A stretch of DNA of 64,000 nt from Alistipes sp. dk3624 (GCF_009557455.1 NZ_CP045651.1:1550001-1614000); one strand, 5' to 3'; shown: positions 36,301 through 44,307, counted from the stretch's first letter. Numbers and translations are program-made. The notes: generated from the letters alone by a model not told the origin.

Positions 36301-37131
36301 CTCCACAACATCGCCAGAGGCTATATTCTCCCATGCATCAATGTACTGCATCCCATTCGGAAGATGCAGCCGTTTTTCTGAAACGTGATTAGTTACCCCT
36401 CCCTGCTGAGTATTACCATAGTCGTTAGGTATGTTTCGAGTCGATCCGAAAACAAAAAACCGAGTTCCGTAATTCGAATCATCCCCTTTTTTGGCCGGGA
36501 TGGAAGAAACGACTTCTCCGCGCTCGAATCGTTCAGGAGAACCTAATTCCAACTTCCCGAAATAGATCCAAACTTCCGCGCCGTTTTCAATCGTCCACCA
36601 TTCGACTTCGAAAACTTTAGCGATATTTGCGAGCCCATCCCAGCACGAATCGCCTGCGAATGACACAAGTTTGGTCATTTTATCAAGATCGGCGGGTACG
36701 GCTCCCACTTTCCAGTTCGTCCCGCCGAGAAACCGGTTCATATTGTCGGCGATCAGATTCCCAAAGGACGCGAGATCGGTCGTATCGCTAAATGTCGTTT
36801 CCGAAACTTCTCCGGCCAACCACTGAACACAACAACGTTTCATGTGATTTTGCTGCGCCCAGAAATTAAGCGTGTATTTATACCCACCCGTATTATTGTC
36901 AAATTCGGGTGTCACGTTCGACATGATTTCGAACTTGCGGCCCTTATAGATTATGTATGAACCGCGAGGAAAACTCGTTTGATTTTTTAATGAAAAGGGA
37001 AGTTGAATGTAATAATCGCCCATTAGGACGAATTTTATGTTCGCGTTCTTACTGACGCGAACATCTATAATTTTTATTCCGGAAGGATTATATATAGTCA
37101 TTTCGTCGTAAAACTTCGTAGCCTGCATCAT
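30385..37131 (-). CDS. Giant tail tip / receptor-binding protein
   Basis: A ~2248-residue protein. The N-terminal ~400 residues (tail-hub-like, e.g. YYIQLPFSLKNQTSFPRGSY and RKFEIMSNVTPEF) should attach to the tail tip. A middle part has repeated NxxAxGNVxAxGxVxA turns (GDAQVGGNIESGGDISAGGN), then long helical stretches, then glycine/serine beta repeats near the end (FRGKVYASGGEFTGKVVATS), typical of fibre shafts. Two helical blocks are near-identical: one at 34.3-34.5 kb and another at 31.7-31.9 kb. ATGs at 37131 and 37128 follow a GTG at 37140; I prefer an ATG. It is the first gene after promoter motif copy 1. Confidence 0.8.
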   Translation of the reverse strand: MMQATKFYDEMTIYNPSGIKIIDVRVSKNANIKFVLMGDYYIQLPFSLKNQTSFPRGSYIIYKGRKFEIMSNVTPEFDNNTGGYKYTLNFWAQQNHMKRCCVQWLAGEVSETTFSDTTDLASFGNLIADNMNRFLGGTNWKVGAVPADLDKMTKLVSFAGDSCWDGLANIAKVFEVEWWTIENGAEVWIYFGKLELGSPERFERGEVVSSIPAKKGDDSNYGTRFFVFGSTRNIPNDYGNTQQGGVTNHVSEKRLHLPNGMQYIDAWENIASGDVVEKVVYFEDVYPKNTDTITDITTIKRKLEGSESSDTFDAYVMTCANTPFLPSDTIVGETLRCVFTSGSLKDQEFEIALIDNDNNVIDPEKWKPEDGFNKKFEVIAKTENSGDGNVLIIPNKDLHPEVGDTMVLTGIELPKERIAEAEQDLLKVGKSWAIKNSSDTNVYDCPTNPVYCQLNDKNYEAGQKVLLVGSNFGVDGRQSRIQGFEKKLYNEYIATYTVGDNTVYSRLGSIETNIKENQYAERIGVVSGVGIYVISRYDNTAPTDYNVFSALRSMEDFHPKGGRKSLDFNAGNINAAQDMTAGGDAQVGGNIESGGDISAGGNVDAKGSVTAQGNVESDADVIAKGKFATANFRKGNISGAGAGVYQDSTGSSVVEADKLIIRKEAVFNELIINQMSFRLGETVHSNGGFECTSAQEESTYYRCYYDNKNGTRYSGIVVGDQARCQRYSADNKSIIKYFWALVTGVGDDYVDISKTDKDGSGIPAEGDNIVQFGNRTDVARQSAIVIDARDGGSIQVLAKIDSFDLTDKNYIGIGVNPVTGRAYQYVYGDMFCGDRNLDDPEATYITFQQAPGDTKPRMRMNTDVIIGKNSSGLKNLSEWPEVKQDIDTAKDTAQDAKDAAAALNTTVASMKDFTDEAFADGIVDRAEAASIEKYTNTVNETKESVDTSYSTVYNNTLLTGTAKTNLAAAKTAFDTAVANLLTSIQSASADGVATPTEKSDVDSKYDIFNTAYGTFNTRLEEANKYIQTAINTTAQGAYQLSQELQTAVNVLNDTIIPDLQSQIDGSITSYEGTEMPTLNNAPANEWTSTEEKNRHIGDYYDRFVVIDGENVTERYKFSYQNNTYQWLRVADSGAAQALSEAREALGLAGTKAKLFYGDSTPAVPYSVNDIWIKTSGVIYVSNANKADGSTASESDWQSVNDAQLRLRQMASDSVISKEEKATLRNKVAQIDKEYASYQDDATTYSVSIADLSAAYNALKNFLSGTVAVNIDSDTTLTDAQRSSYNTYFANYDAEVSRFANLIADAMAKNAADAAVDAVQIGGVNILNGTKNFSDHWSGEGQILSEQYLGLNVVYCKVPTSADYAEVRQQVNVPFTPSEEYTLSFWAKGEGYVHTYCHPVISQRIIATNGDASVGSAVDTRMRYVLTSEWKRFFVTFLTLGTVSPSGDNRVLFRVHSGNNEVYLCGAKLEQGNKATAYSISDNDQKEYSDKALDALADIASDDKLTPNEKQDAKREWEIIQGEKPILTAQADTIQLSTADYLNVYNALSAYITPLLADMTTTSTITGSVFNARFKTYYDAKTTLLKNIQYYSSGQFLITTIDATALDPDTYYPVTFTLYNATDYKATFNIGTVLGTSGKPPWATHAQGFSCNCAWESNGNRWGTLPVKRYIHSFAYSFAESTPVGSIGQVIEISMEYIYVRGGGRYTVRTSGVPFIELHPSGYHWTSGSSSGDLPTRTSIETPVVNLDAAQKTAQEAKDAAASLNTTVASMKDFTDEAFADGIVDRAEAASIEKYTNTVNETGSAADAAYGKLYNNPYLGGSAKTDLATKKSAFDAAKVSLLNAISAAIADGKASEAEVRNVNAQYTEFNAAYKDFTRAIEDANQAIQNELKSYSDAAQDAADAAAARVAELEFLKSAFSDMTTEISDGLLLTGFVGVRDSASNIVAGLSGINPYSDLSRYPILFGGATSAKAANEAKFRFYSDGYFALGGDRLVFEPANSSLTVRGAIYASSGEFRGKVYASGGEFTGKVVATSGEFTGIVHASAGEFTGTITASSGKVGDFVIDSGNLLNTKNSGNIKFTYGESYVQLGNESSYNNNYGNLTISAKASSGLVRAISVGAWGGTDNIAIDIWNGDFRLNADAKIRGIATSTKYLFSAGSTYLTREDDYIEYNGSGTTHIYLPSTNNDGKVIWIKKSGSGNVIVHAYNATHYIRMGSGPVKDVTINWNSECKFTFINSTKFWNYANYNN
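31731..31880 (-). repeat. Internal direct repeat of the tail tip gene, copy 2
   Basis: About 150 bases nearly identical to 34311-34460, offset by exactly 2580 bases (860 codons) and in frame. It encodes VASMKDFTDEAFADGIVDRA and neighbours. Confidence 0.9.
34311..34460 (-). repeat. Internal direct repeat of the tail tip gene, copy 1
   Basis: Partner of the repeat at 31731-31880. Differences are a few third-position or conservative changes near the ends. Confidence 0.9.
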
Positions 37132-37144
37132 CACAAGCACACAA

Positions 37145-37175
37145 CAAAGATCAATACGTTCGGCACATTATGCAA
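37145..37175 (-). promoter_or_regulatory. 31 bp phage promoter-like motif, copy 1
   Basis: On the minus strand: TTGCATAATG-N12-TGATCTTTG. The end resembles the -7 element (TTTG), while the usual -33 TTTG is replaced by the conserved TTGCATAATG. The tail tip ATG is 14 bases downstream. Three more copies are at 48300, 57468 and 63780, each just ahead of a minus-strand phage operon. Confidence 0.7.
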
Positions 37176-37191
37176 GAAACTTTAAATAACA

Positions 37192-37223
37192 TTTGTGGGT
37201 AATAAAAATATTACCTATTTTTG
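37192..37223 (+). promoter_or_regulatory. Promoter of the DUF4160 pair
   Basis: TTTG (37192-37195), 20-base spacer, TATTTTTG (37216-37223): a canonical Bacteroidota promoter for the plus-strand cargo genes. It implies expression independent of late phage transcription. Confidence 0.75.
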
Positions 37224-37243
37224 CATTATAAATGAAAATAGAT

Positions 37244-37483
37244 ATGCCGACGATATTTATTATGTTTGGGTTTCGTTTTTTGTTTTACTCAAATGACCAT
37301 GATCCGATACATATCCATGTAGTCAAGGATAACATTAGTGCAAAGTTCAATATATTTCCGGTAGCTTTAGTGGAGAATAATGGGCTGAAACCCGCCGAAT
37401 TAAAGATGGTAGAAGCTATTATCGAGGAGAACCAGGAAGTAATAGCCGAACATTGGAATAAGTTCTTTAATAAAAGTAGGTAG
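37244..37483 (+). CDS. DUF4160 family protein
   Basis: A 79-residue protein with MPTIFIMFGFRFLFYSNDH and DPIHIHVVKDNISAKF, the core of DUF4160. DUF4160 genes are commonly paired with DUF2442 genes, as here, in an arrangement like toxin-antitoxin modules, but no activity is established. ATG codons at 37232 and 37244 are possible; the second leaves room for a transcript leader after the -7 box at 37216. It is on the strand opposite to the late genes. Confidence 0.8.
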   Translation: MPTIFIMFGFRFLFYSNDHDPIHIHVVKDNISAKFNIFPVALVENNGLKPAELKMVEAIIEENQEVIAEHWNKFFNKSR

Positions 37484-37485
37484 TT

Positions 37486-37887
37486 ATGATAAAGGTCGAA
37501 AAAATATGGATTACGAATAGCGCCGTATGGATTCGCACGGATGATGGAAGGGAAGCATCTGAGCGATTCGTCGAGTATCCGCGTTTGAAGTGTGCAACAA
37601 AGGAGCAGCGCGAAAACTATAAGGCTAATGCGTTCGGAATTTATTGGCCAGATATTGACGAAGATTTAAGTTATGAGGGATTTTTCAGAAAAAACAATAA
37701 AACCCCATTGTTTGAGCTGTTTATGTCGCATCCCGAATTAAATGCTTCTGCCGTAGCCCGCCGGATGGGAATAGCCCAAAGTCTTTTGGCGCAATACATA
37801 AGCGGAAATAAGTGTCCGTCGCCGGATCGAATGGAAATGATAAAAGAGGAAATACGTCGCATAGGCGCAGAACTTCAGCAAGTGTAG
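37486..37887 (+). CDS. DUF2442 protein fused to a helix-turn-helix
   Basis: A 133-residue protein. The first ~75 residues (VEKIWITNSAVWIRTDDG to FGIYWPDIDEDLSYEGF) are DUF2442. The C-terminal part (about 82-128, HPELNASAVARRMGIAQSLLAQYISG) is an XRE-type helix-turn-helix. It begins two bases after the DUF4160 stop. A DNA-binding second gene is typical of an antitoxin or autoregulator, so the pair may be a self-regulated module carried as prophage cargo. This is inference. Confidence 0.78.
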   Translation: MIKVEKIWITNSAVWIRTDDGREASERFVEYPRLKCATKEQRENYKANAFGIYWPDIDEDLSYEGFFRKNNKTPLFELFMSHPELNASAVARRMGIAQSLLAQYISGNKCPSPDRMEMIKEEIRRIGAELQQV

Positions 37888-38015
37888 GTTGCATGATTAC
37901 TATTCAGAATATCGATCCCCAAATAATTGCAAATAACCTTGAACCCGCCTATCCGACTCATCCATGCGAAAATTTGAAGCCGCATTATAGTTTCATATTT
38001 TGTATTGGATTTAAC

Positions 38016-38432
38016 TTATTCTGCCGTCCTTCTTGTCGGATCTGGCTCACGAAATTTAATCGCTAATTTACAGGCGCGAAGGTAGTAATTCTCAAATTGC
38101 GTGGCATTCCTATAAATTAGGTGGTAATATTCTCCAAGATCGGGAATATACAATACTACCATTCCTTTGTGAAGCTCAGACTTGAATCCATTAAGATTCG
38201 ACAAGAAGGATGCTTTATCGGCCCCGGCAACCAGGAAGGTAAGCGTTAAATCCCGTTCGTCCGAAACAGGGTCTTCAACAATAACCTCTACGCCCGGTTT
38301 TAAAGGATCATCGTTTTCAACAAAATCTTTCAGCGGTTCAAACGTAAGAAATTCTTTGTAGCTTCCCGCAACCAATGTTACCCCCAATGATGAAAGGGTA
38401 ATTCCATTTATCGTGATATCCGAAGTTGCCAT
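38016..38432 (-). CDS. Distal tail-type phage protein
   Basis: A 138-residue protein (MATSDITINGITLSSLGVTL) located between the tape measure and the tail tip gene, the position of distal tail proteins. The pattern of beta strands (RDLTLTFLVAGAD, MVVLYIPDLGEYYHLIYRN, ACKLAIKFREP) fits the tail-tube-like fold of such proteins. Its start is one base before the tape measure stop region, so the genes are tightly packed. Function is inferred from place and fold pattern. Confidence 0.65.
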   Translation of the reverse strand: MATSDITINGITLSSLGVTLVAGSYKEFLTFEPLKDFVENDDPLKPGVEVIVEDPVSDERDLTLTFLVAGADKASFLSNLNGFKSELHKGMVVLYIPDLGEYYHLIYRNATQFENYYLRACKLAIKFREPDPTRRTAE

Positions 38433-38433
38433 A

Positions 38434-41400
38434 TTACAAATTGTCGAGTTTTCTGTTCATGGACGTTAGTGTTTCGTTCATAGTCGGCAACACCCTTGTA
38501 TAAGACCTGATGTCTGCGACATTGCCGTTAAGCTGAATCATAATATCCCTGATGTCGGTGGTTCTGTTTAGCTGTTCTGCGCTCAGACTTTTCACAAATT
38601 CGACCGCAGCAAGGATATTGCCGGTTTTAGCCTGAACGTCCGATAATCTGCCATTCATTTCTTCTCCCTCGTCCTGGGACATGACCTGATATCCTCTTGT
38701 TGATGCGGTCTGGGCGGATAGACTCGAAGACTCCCCGATAACATCGCGAATACCTTCCGTTTGCTCCTTGCTCCAATCGATGATATCCTTCCATTCCTCT
38801 CTTAACTTGCTTATTTCGTCAGCAGTAAGGTCAAGTTTGTTATCCTGATCCGTATCCGCATACTGAGCGTATTTTTTATAAAATTCTTGCAACCGAGGCC
38901 GCAACTGTTCTATTTTGAATGATTCCAAAAGAGCGTCCCGCATTGCGTCTTCGAGATATTCGCTTGCTTCATCCGATCCGTCTTTTACGTTTTTAAGCCA
39001 GGAAATAACGGCGTCCTCCATATCGGAAGTCGTGGTCTGAAAAAGGTCTTTATTGATGTCTTCCTGTGTTTTCTTTAGCTGATCGTCATAATCGATCAAT
39101 TTATTAATCAGATCCTGCATCCATTTAGGTAATAATTTAAAAAGGTCCTCATTATCTTTTAACGCGATAATAGCATCTTTATCACCTGATTGAAGTACCT
39201 CATATACCTGCTTCAATGTCTCGTAATCCTCTTTGCTGACTCCTAACAAGGATGTATTTATATCTCTCCCGCCTGCAAAAGAAATAACCTTGAGTATGCC
39301 AGTGATTTTATCTACCTCCCCTGTGGGAAAATCAGTCAGTGACTTGATCGTCAGGTCAATGCCTTTTTGTATAGAGCTTAAAGCTTTCTCCGCATTTTCG
39401 AAATATTCCGATCCTCCGGCTGTTTCCAATAAGTCGATGTATCTTTCAACCTGATAGTTGATAGAATCCCACGTCCCCTCAAGTTGCCGATTTTTCTCTG
39501 CCTGGATTTCCGCCTGTCGTGCGCTATCATCAAATAATCCGATAATCGTGGTAATAATACCTGTAACCCCTGAAAGCCCTTTAATAATATCTTCAGTAGA
39601 TTTTTTCCCTTTTTTGCCAAATCCCTCGAAGGCATTCATTGCATTACCAACAATAGAGTCTATTTTATTAAATCCATCTACGACATCAGAGTCAAGTGCC
39701 CCCCCCAGATCAGAAACAATTTCTATCATTTCTGAAAAGGTTTTTTTTACGCGCTGGGTAGCCGTTTGAACGTCGGCCCACGCTGATGCAATATCATCTT
39801 TGTTTCCTGACTTCACAGCTTTGCGATACCGGTCGTAAGCATCTTTTAAAGCTTTGAACGGATTTCGCGTCGTTAATTTCTTATAGGCATTCTCAATAGA
39901 CCCCAGTAAAGCCTGTGTATCCTGAATGCTAAGATTTGTCGAATTAGCAATTAATTGCCGGGCCTGGTTGATCGCTTCTTGCAATTGGTCTGTCGTCATT
40001 CTGTCGAGATCGCCCAATAACTGCTTCCATAGGTCGCTTTGTTCAATAACGGACGCTTCGATGGCGGATATCTGGTCTTTTTCCCATTGTGTTATCTTGG
40101 TAATAAGATCAGAACGTCCGCTTTCCGTAGCTACCTGTCGCGCCTTTTCCGCTTTCTCGTGTATTTCTGTTATTTTATCTTCCGCAGTACCATATTCATC
40201 TACGACGGCTTTTAAAGCTTCTGTTGTCTCCGCCTGATTTATCTTTATTTCAAGCCCCTCTGCCTGGTCAGATGTAATGTTGCCTCCCGCCTTAGCGGTT
40301 TCGACCCACTTACGAAACTCTGCGTATTTATCTTTAATACCCTGGTATTTACGCTCTTCTTCCGATAAGGCGCTATCCGTAATCTGTTTCGATATTTTGT
40401 TGTACTCTTTAGCATATTTCAGATTAATCGCCGCCTTTGCGTCTACAAGTTTCTGTTCGATATTTATTTGGCGTTCTTTGAATTTTATATCCTCAGAATA
40501 ATAGGCTTCTTGTAGCTGATGGAGTATTTCCCCAGCAGACCCATCTGAAGAGACACCTGTGGCGATAACGATCTTTTTCGTGTCGGACTTGAGAATATCC
40601 GAAGCTCCTTGCAGTTGTCGATAAATATAATCCTCCAATTCCTGAGGCGACAATACGTCACCATTAGGAAGTATAGGTGTAACAAGTAGTTCTATCTCTT
40701 TGCCTTCGGCATCTAATATGCCATACTGAGAGCTAAACACGGTTGCGATACCGTCCCCTGCGTCTTCCCATCCCTTTTTAACAAGTTCCGCAGCATCAAT
40801 GAGCGGACGTGCCAGGAGGCCTGCATTTCCTTTGAATTCGGATGTCATTCGTTGTGCTGCCTCGTTTCGTGCGGAAGATGGGTCTTTATCATATGCTTCG
40901 TTCAATAGCTTTCTTTCTTTTTCAATAACTTGCAGTTTTTCCGTAATTTGCATGTCGAGCTCTGCCAATTCTTTTTCTCGACCATCCTTCATAATATCGA
41001 GGCGCGACTGCTCAAGAGCGCGGTCGTTTGCGAAGATCAGCTCTGCAAGTTTTTTTTGAGCATCAGAAACGGATTTTACAGTTTTATCAGATGTATTGAA
41101 TTGCTTTATTTTAGCATCGTATTCAACAATTTGAGCTTCAAGTTTTTTCCATTCTGCGGTACCTTTGAGCGATATATCCATCGCATCGATAGCTCCTTGT
41201 GCTTCTTTTTTTAGATTTTCCCAATAAGCTTTATTATGGACGGCGGCCACTTTATTTTGTACTTCGTTTTTAGGGGATTCATTCTCGTTTTGTTTTTGAG
41301 GCGTATTTATTCCGAATCGTCTGCGTGCCTGCGCATCCGTTTCATCCGCGAGCTTTTGTGCTTCCCGGATATTTTTAATCCAAGAATCAATGCGGGAATC

Positions 41401-42963
41401 TGCGATAATAGTACCTTTATTTTGAATACGATCCAAAACCGCAATTATATCGTCATCAAGTTCCTGACCGCTAATAATAGAATCTCGTATTTTTGCATAT
41501 AGCTCCGCACCTTTCTCGTCCCCCACTTCTTTAAGAAGACGATTATACAACTTATCAAGGTTCTTAGTTATCGTTTCTTCTAATTGTTTCGATTGCGATG
41601 CAGAAAATTGTTCATATTGACGAGCATTATACGAATCCATAATAGCCTGACTCAAGCTACTGTATTTCTCAGTTAGTGTTTGCACCGATAATGCCTCTTG
41701 CTTCAACGAGGAATCGTATTGCCCGAATTTGTCAATGATTTTCTTTTTGGTTTCTTCATATTCTTTTGTCCCCTCCGTACACCCCTCCAGCTCTCCTTTT
41801 AGCCGGGCAAGCTCTCGCTGTTCTGCGATAGCACCGGCAGACGCATTGGCAATTGATTCGTTCAAATCTTTTTGCGCTTTAGCAGCATTATATCCCCCAT
41901 CGGAAAACTGATATATAAGCGTAACAAGACCTACGAGTGCACTTGCGGCTAATACATACGGATTTGCTTTTACGGCCTTATTAAATAATATCTGTGCCTG
42001 CGTTGCTCTGGTGAGCATCTTCGTTTGTTCAAGAATTGCCTTTGTCGCCGTAATGGTAGCCTGTACTTTTTCGATAGCAGCGGTCGCTATCAAAGCCGCC
42101 CTGTACGTCCCATAAGTAGCAACTAACGGGACAAGGATGTCGAGTACTTTCTGATAATTCTCAACGAGCGAAATAGTGCCTTGCAACACACCGGCAATAA
42201 CTCCTTCCTGCGACTTTCCGATATCATTAAACATGGTATCAAGAGCATCGCCGAGGTTGGAAATAAGTCCTGTAATTGTTTTGGATTGTTCTTGCATGAG
42301 GTTGTAAAACTGTCCGCCTTCATTGGTCATTCCTTCAATGACCTTCTTTACATCCTCAAAACCGATCTTTCCGGCAGAAACCATTTCGTTAATTTCTTCG
42401 GTGGTTTTGCCGTACATTTTAGCCATTTCTTGAAGGACGGGAATACCCGAGCTTGTGAATTGAAGCATATCACGAGCATACAAGCGTCCTTGTACCGCGG
42501 TCGTACCGTATAAATAGGTTAATCGCTCCAGCGGCAATCCTAAGCCGGCCGCTACATTACCTAATCGCGTCAACGTTCCGGTGATATCTTCGGCGGCGAA
42601 CCCATACGCGAGTAATTGACGAGCGCCATCGGCCACTCCTTTCAGGTCAAAGGGTGTTTTTGCCGCCAAATCGACCATTTCGGCCATAAGCGCATCGGCC
42701 TTCTCTTTGTTTTGAAGTAATGTTGTAAAGGCAACTTCTAATTGCTGAAATTCACCGCGAGTAGTAGCTATTTGCCTAACCAACCCGGCAAGTGAAACGC
42801 CTACCCCGATCTTTCCAAGTGTAGCGGCAAAACGCTGCATCGCATAGTCCATGCGGTCTGCATCTGTTACAACGCTTGTCGTTGCGTTTCTCGCTATATT
42901 CCGAAGTTCTCTGAATTTACGAATCGCTTCTTCATTGTCGATGACTGCTGTCAGGTCTATCAT
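38434..42963 (-). CDS. Tail tape measure protein
   Basis: A 1509-residue protein, the length of which would set tail length. It opens with a conserved TMP N-terminal region (LVRQIATTRGEFQQLEVAFTTLLQ and AAKTPFDLKGVADGARQLLAYG), has hydrophobic helices near 285-345 (VPLVATYGTYRAALIATAAIE; NPYVLAASALVGLVTLIYQF), and is otherwise long coiled coil. It follows the tail assembly chaperone pair and precedes the distal tail gene, the standard siphovirus order. Confidence 0.93.
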   Translation of the reverse strand: MIDLTAVIDNEEAIRKFRELRNIARNATTSVVTDADRMDYAMQRFAATLGKIGVGVSLAGLVRQIATTRGEFQQLEVAFTTLLQNKEKADALMAEMVDLAAKTPFDLKGVADGARQLLAYGFAAEDITGTLTRLGNVAAGLGLPLERLTYLYGTTAVQGRLYARDMLQFTSSGIPVLQEMAKMYGKTTEEINEMVSAGKIGFEDVKKVIEGMTNEGGQFYNLMQEQSKTITGLISNLGDALDTMFNDIGKSQEGVIAGVLQGTISLVENYQKVLDILVPLVATYGTYRAALIATAAIEKVQATITATKAILEQTKMLTRATQAQILFNKAVKANPYVLAASALVGLVTLIYQFSDGGYNAAKAQKDLNESIANASAGAIAEQRELARLKGELEGCTEGTKEYEETKKKIIDKFGQYDSSLKQEALSVQTLTEKYSSLSQAIMDSYNARQYEQFSASQSKQLEETITKNLDKLYNRLLKEVGDEKGAELYAKIRDSIISGQELDDDIIAVLDRIQNKGTIIADSRIDSWIKNIREAQKLADETDAQARRRFGINTPQKQNENESPKNEVQNKVAAVHNKAYWENLKKEAQGAIDAMDISLKGTAEWKKLEAQIVEYDAKIKQFNTSDKTVKSVSDAQKKLAELIFANDRALEQSRLDIMKDGREKELAELDMQITEKLQVIEKERKLLNEAYDKDPSSARNEAAQRMTSEFKGNAGLLARPLIDAAELVKKGWEDAGDGIATVFSSQYGILDAEGKEIELLVTPILPNGDVLSPQELEDYIYRQLQGASDILKSDTKKIVIATGVSSDGSAGEILHQLQEAYYSEDIKFKERQINIEQKLVDAKAAINLKYAKEYNKISKQITDSALSEEERKYQGIKDKYAEFRKWVETAKAGGNITSDQAEGLEIKINQAETTEALKAVVDEYGTAEDKITEIHEKAEKARQVATESGRSDLITKITQWEKDQISAIEASVIEQSDLWKQLLGDLDRMTTDQLQEAINQARQLIANSTNLSIQDTQALLGSIENAYKKLTTRNPFKALKDAYDRYRKAVKSGNKDDIASAWADVQTATQRVKKTFSEMIEIVSDLGGALDSDVVDGFNKIDSIVGNAMNAFEGFGKKGKKSTEDIIKGLSGVTGIITTIIGLFDDSARQAEIQAEKNRQLEGTWDSINYQVERYIDLLETAGGSEYFENAEKALSSIQKGIDLTIKSLTDFPTGEVDKITGILKVISFAGGRDINTSLLGVSKEDYETLKQVYEVLQSGDKDAIIALKDNEDLFKLLPKWMQDLINKLIDYDDQLKKTQEDINKDLFQTTTSDMEDAVISWLKNVKDGSDEASEYLEDAMRDALLESFKIEQLRPRLQEFYKKYAQYADTDQDNKLDLTADEISKLREEWKDIIDWSKEQTEGIRDVIGESSSLSAQTASTRGYQVMSQDEGEEMNGRLSDVQAKTGNILAAVEFVKSLSAEQLNRTTDIRDIMIQLNGNVADIRSYTRVLPTMNETLTSMNRKLDNL

Positions 42964-42980
42964 AGTATTTCCGTTCTATT

Positions 42981-43214
42981 TTATTTGCCTCCGGCCATCC
43001 GAAGGAATAAATTCATTGATTGCGGGTCGTTTACATCTATCACATCAGGGATGGATGAATTATTATTTTGACCAGGATTATCCGTCTTGCTTTTATAATC
43101 CGTTTTAAGGGAATCCTTCATCATCAATTGGGCATTAGCCCAAGATATTTCCCATAAAATGTAGTCGAACGTCCATCCGTATCGGCTTGCGAGTGCGTCT
43201 ATTTGTCCCCAGAT
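42981..43214 (-). CDS. Tail assembly chaperone second frame (G/GT-type), no ATG
   Basis: In the -1 frame relative to the upstream chaperone there is an open stretch to 42981 coding for SRYGWTFDYILWEISWANAQ, LMMKDSLKTDYKSKTDN and ending LFLRMAGGK. It opens after a TGA at 43311-43313 and has no ATG, GTG or TTG. It overlaps the end of the chaperone by up to ~110 bases. The position, before the tape measure, is that of the T part of the lambda G/GT pair made by -1 frameshifting. A GGAGGG lies seven bases before an ATC at 43214-43212, which could be a rare start or a frameshift stimulator. I give the ATC as the left limit; the true junction is unknown. Confidence 0.55.
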   Translation of the reverse strand: MWGQIDALASRYGWTFDYILWEISWANAQLMMKDSLKTDYKSKTDNPGQNNNSSIPDVIDVNDPQSMNLFLRMAGGK

Positions 43215-43708
43215 ACTTTGCCCTCCGTAGTGGCTATCCGCTTCGCTGCCGTATTCTGGGAAATCGTTACCCGCAGCGTTCTTACCAAGCGAATAGCGTC
43301 CGTAAAATCCTCATAATAGGACATGAAAACAATTGCGTAAAGAAGATTGACGCAAGCCTGTGATGTCATAGTAGGAGAATCGAGCAATAGTTGTGTGCGG
43401 GCCTCAAACTGCTCGTCGATTTCTTTTCGGGTTCGAAGCGTTGCGATAGCGATGATCTCGGCGACTTCTCGCGGTCTTTCGGCGCACAGCTTCCACATTT
43501 GCTCGACCGGATCTTCGGCGTTATCGTCCAATAGAATATCAAGGTCGAGAAGACGACGAGTAATCATAGCCAATCGCCCAAGTTGGAGCGGGAATAGACA
43601 AAGCGTCACTTCGTTCCCATCCATATCCTCGATACCGAAGGACTCGTTATTACTTGTCAGAACGTTAATCGCTCGCTTATCCGTTACTGATTCTTTAATG
43701 TCTGTCAT
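43199..43708 (-). CDS. Tail assembly chaperone
   Basis: A 169-residue helical protein starting MTDIKESVTDKRAINVLTSN, located between the major tail protein and the tape measure, as for lambda gpG. The frame is open further upstream to 43789, but that part overlaps the major tail protein gene and is low-complexity, so I chose the ATG at 43708. Its end overlaps an open -1 frame that has no normal start codon. Function is inferred from position and helical content. Confidence 0.7.
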   Translation of the reverse strand: MTDIKESVTDKRAINVLTSNNESFGIEDMDGNEVTLCLFPLQLGRLAMITRRLLDLDILLDDNAEDPVEQMWKLCAERPREVAEIIAIATLRTRKEIDEQFEARTQLLLDSPTMTSQACVNLLYAIVFMSYYEDFTDAIRLVRTLRVTISQNTAAKRIATTEGKVSGDK

Positions 43709-43781
43709 TTCGATAAAGATTTGATCCCGCCCCGGTCTCGCTCCGTGATGCAAGTCGTTAACTTTCCAGCGGGAAAAAGGA

Positions 43782-44303
43782 TTAGACACCCGGAGTTGTC
43801 GTATATTCCGGGATCGGGATGGGCCACCATGCCACGCCGCCCTGTTCGGGGGCGAGCACTTCGGCCGATACGGCGATCTGCAAAGGATCGCTCACATTCA
43901 ACCCACCCGTAAGGGATGCCGTGTATTTAAGGCGGGCAAAAGCTATTGAATATCCCGCCTTTGTGTCGAAAACAAACCCCTTTTCTCCTTCGTACAGTTC
44001 GCCCTTTGCAGGCTCATCCGTGCCAAAGTAGAACTCCAGAGTATCGTCGTCGAAATCGACGATATTCCATGTGAGTTCTTGCGTCCCTGACGACGGGTCC
44101 CTTATCACAAAGAAAGGGCTTGACTGTCCTTCCCTGTAAAACTTATTACTCGTGGGAACCGAAAAGTTTGTACTAACACCGCCATTGTATGGCTGCGTAA
44201 TAAGTGTATAAGCTTTAATGAGGTTGGTGGCTCCTTCATCTTGCACGCCTTTCGGAAGCGGGGCTCCCGAATGAACTGATGCCAGTCCTACTAATTGACT
44301 CAT
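43782..44303 (-). CDS. Major tail protein
   Basis: A 173-residue protein starting MSQLVGLASVHSGAPLPKGV. The beta-rich pattern (SSPFFVIRDPSSGTQELTWN; LEFYFGTDEPAKGELYEGEK; YSIAFARLKYTASLTGGL) fits a tail tube subunit, and the gene lies directly before the tail chaperones. The open frame continues upstream, but the ATG at 44303 is four bases after the preceding stop region. Confidence 0.75.
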   Translation of the reverse strand: MSQLVGLASVHSGAPLPKGVQDEGATNLIKAYTLITQPYNGGVSTNFSVPTSNKFYREGQSSPFFVIRDPSSGTQELTWNIVDFDDDTLEFYFGTDEPAKGELYEGEKGFVFDTKAGYSIAFARLKYTASLTGGLNVSDPLQIAVSAEVLAPEQGGVAWWPIPIPEYTTTPGV

Positions 44304-44307
44304 AATT

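Noticed and set aside
37894-38015. Gene between the DUF2442 gene and the distal tail gene
   Set aside because: The stretch is AT-rich with only a short frame overlapping the tail gene end.
43199-43330. Canonical -1 slippery heptamer in the tail chaperone overlap
   Set aside because: I checked the zero-frame codons between the upstream TGA and the stop and saw no X-XXY-YYZ with good re-pairing; GGGCAAA does not fit the frame.
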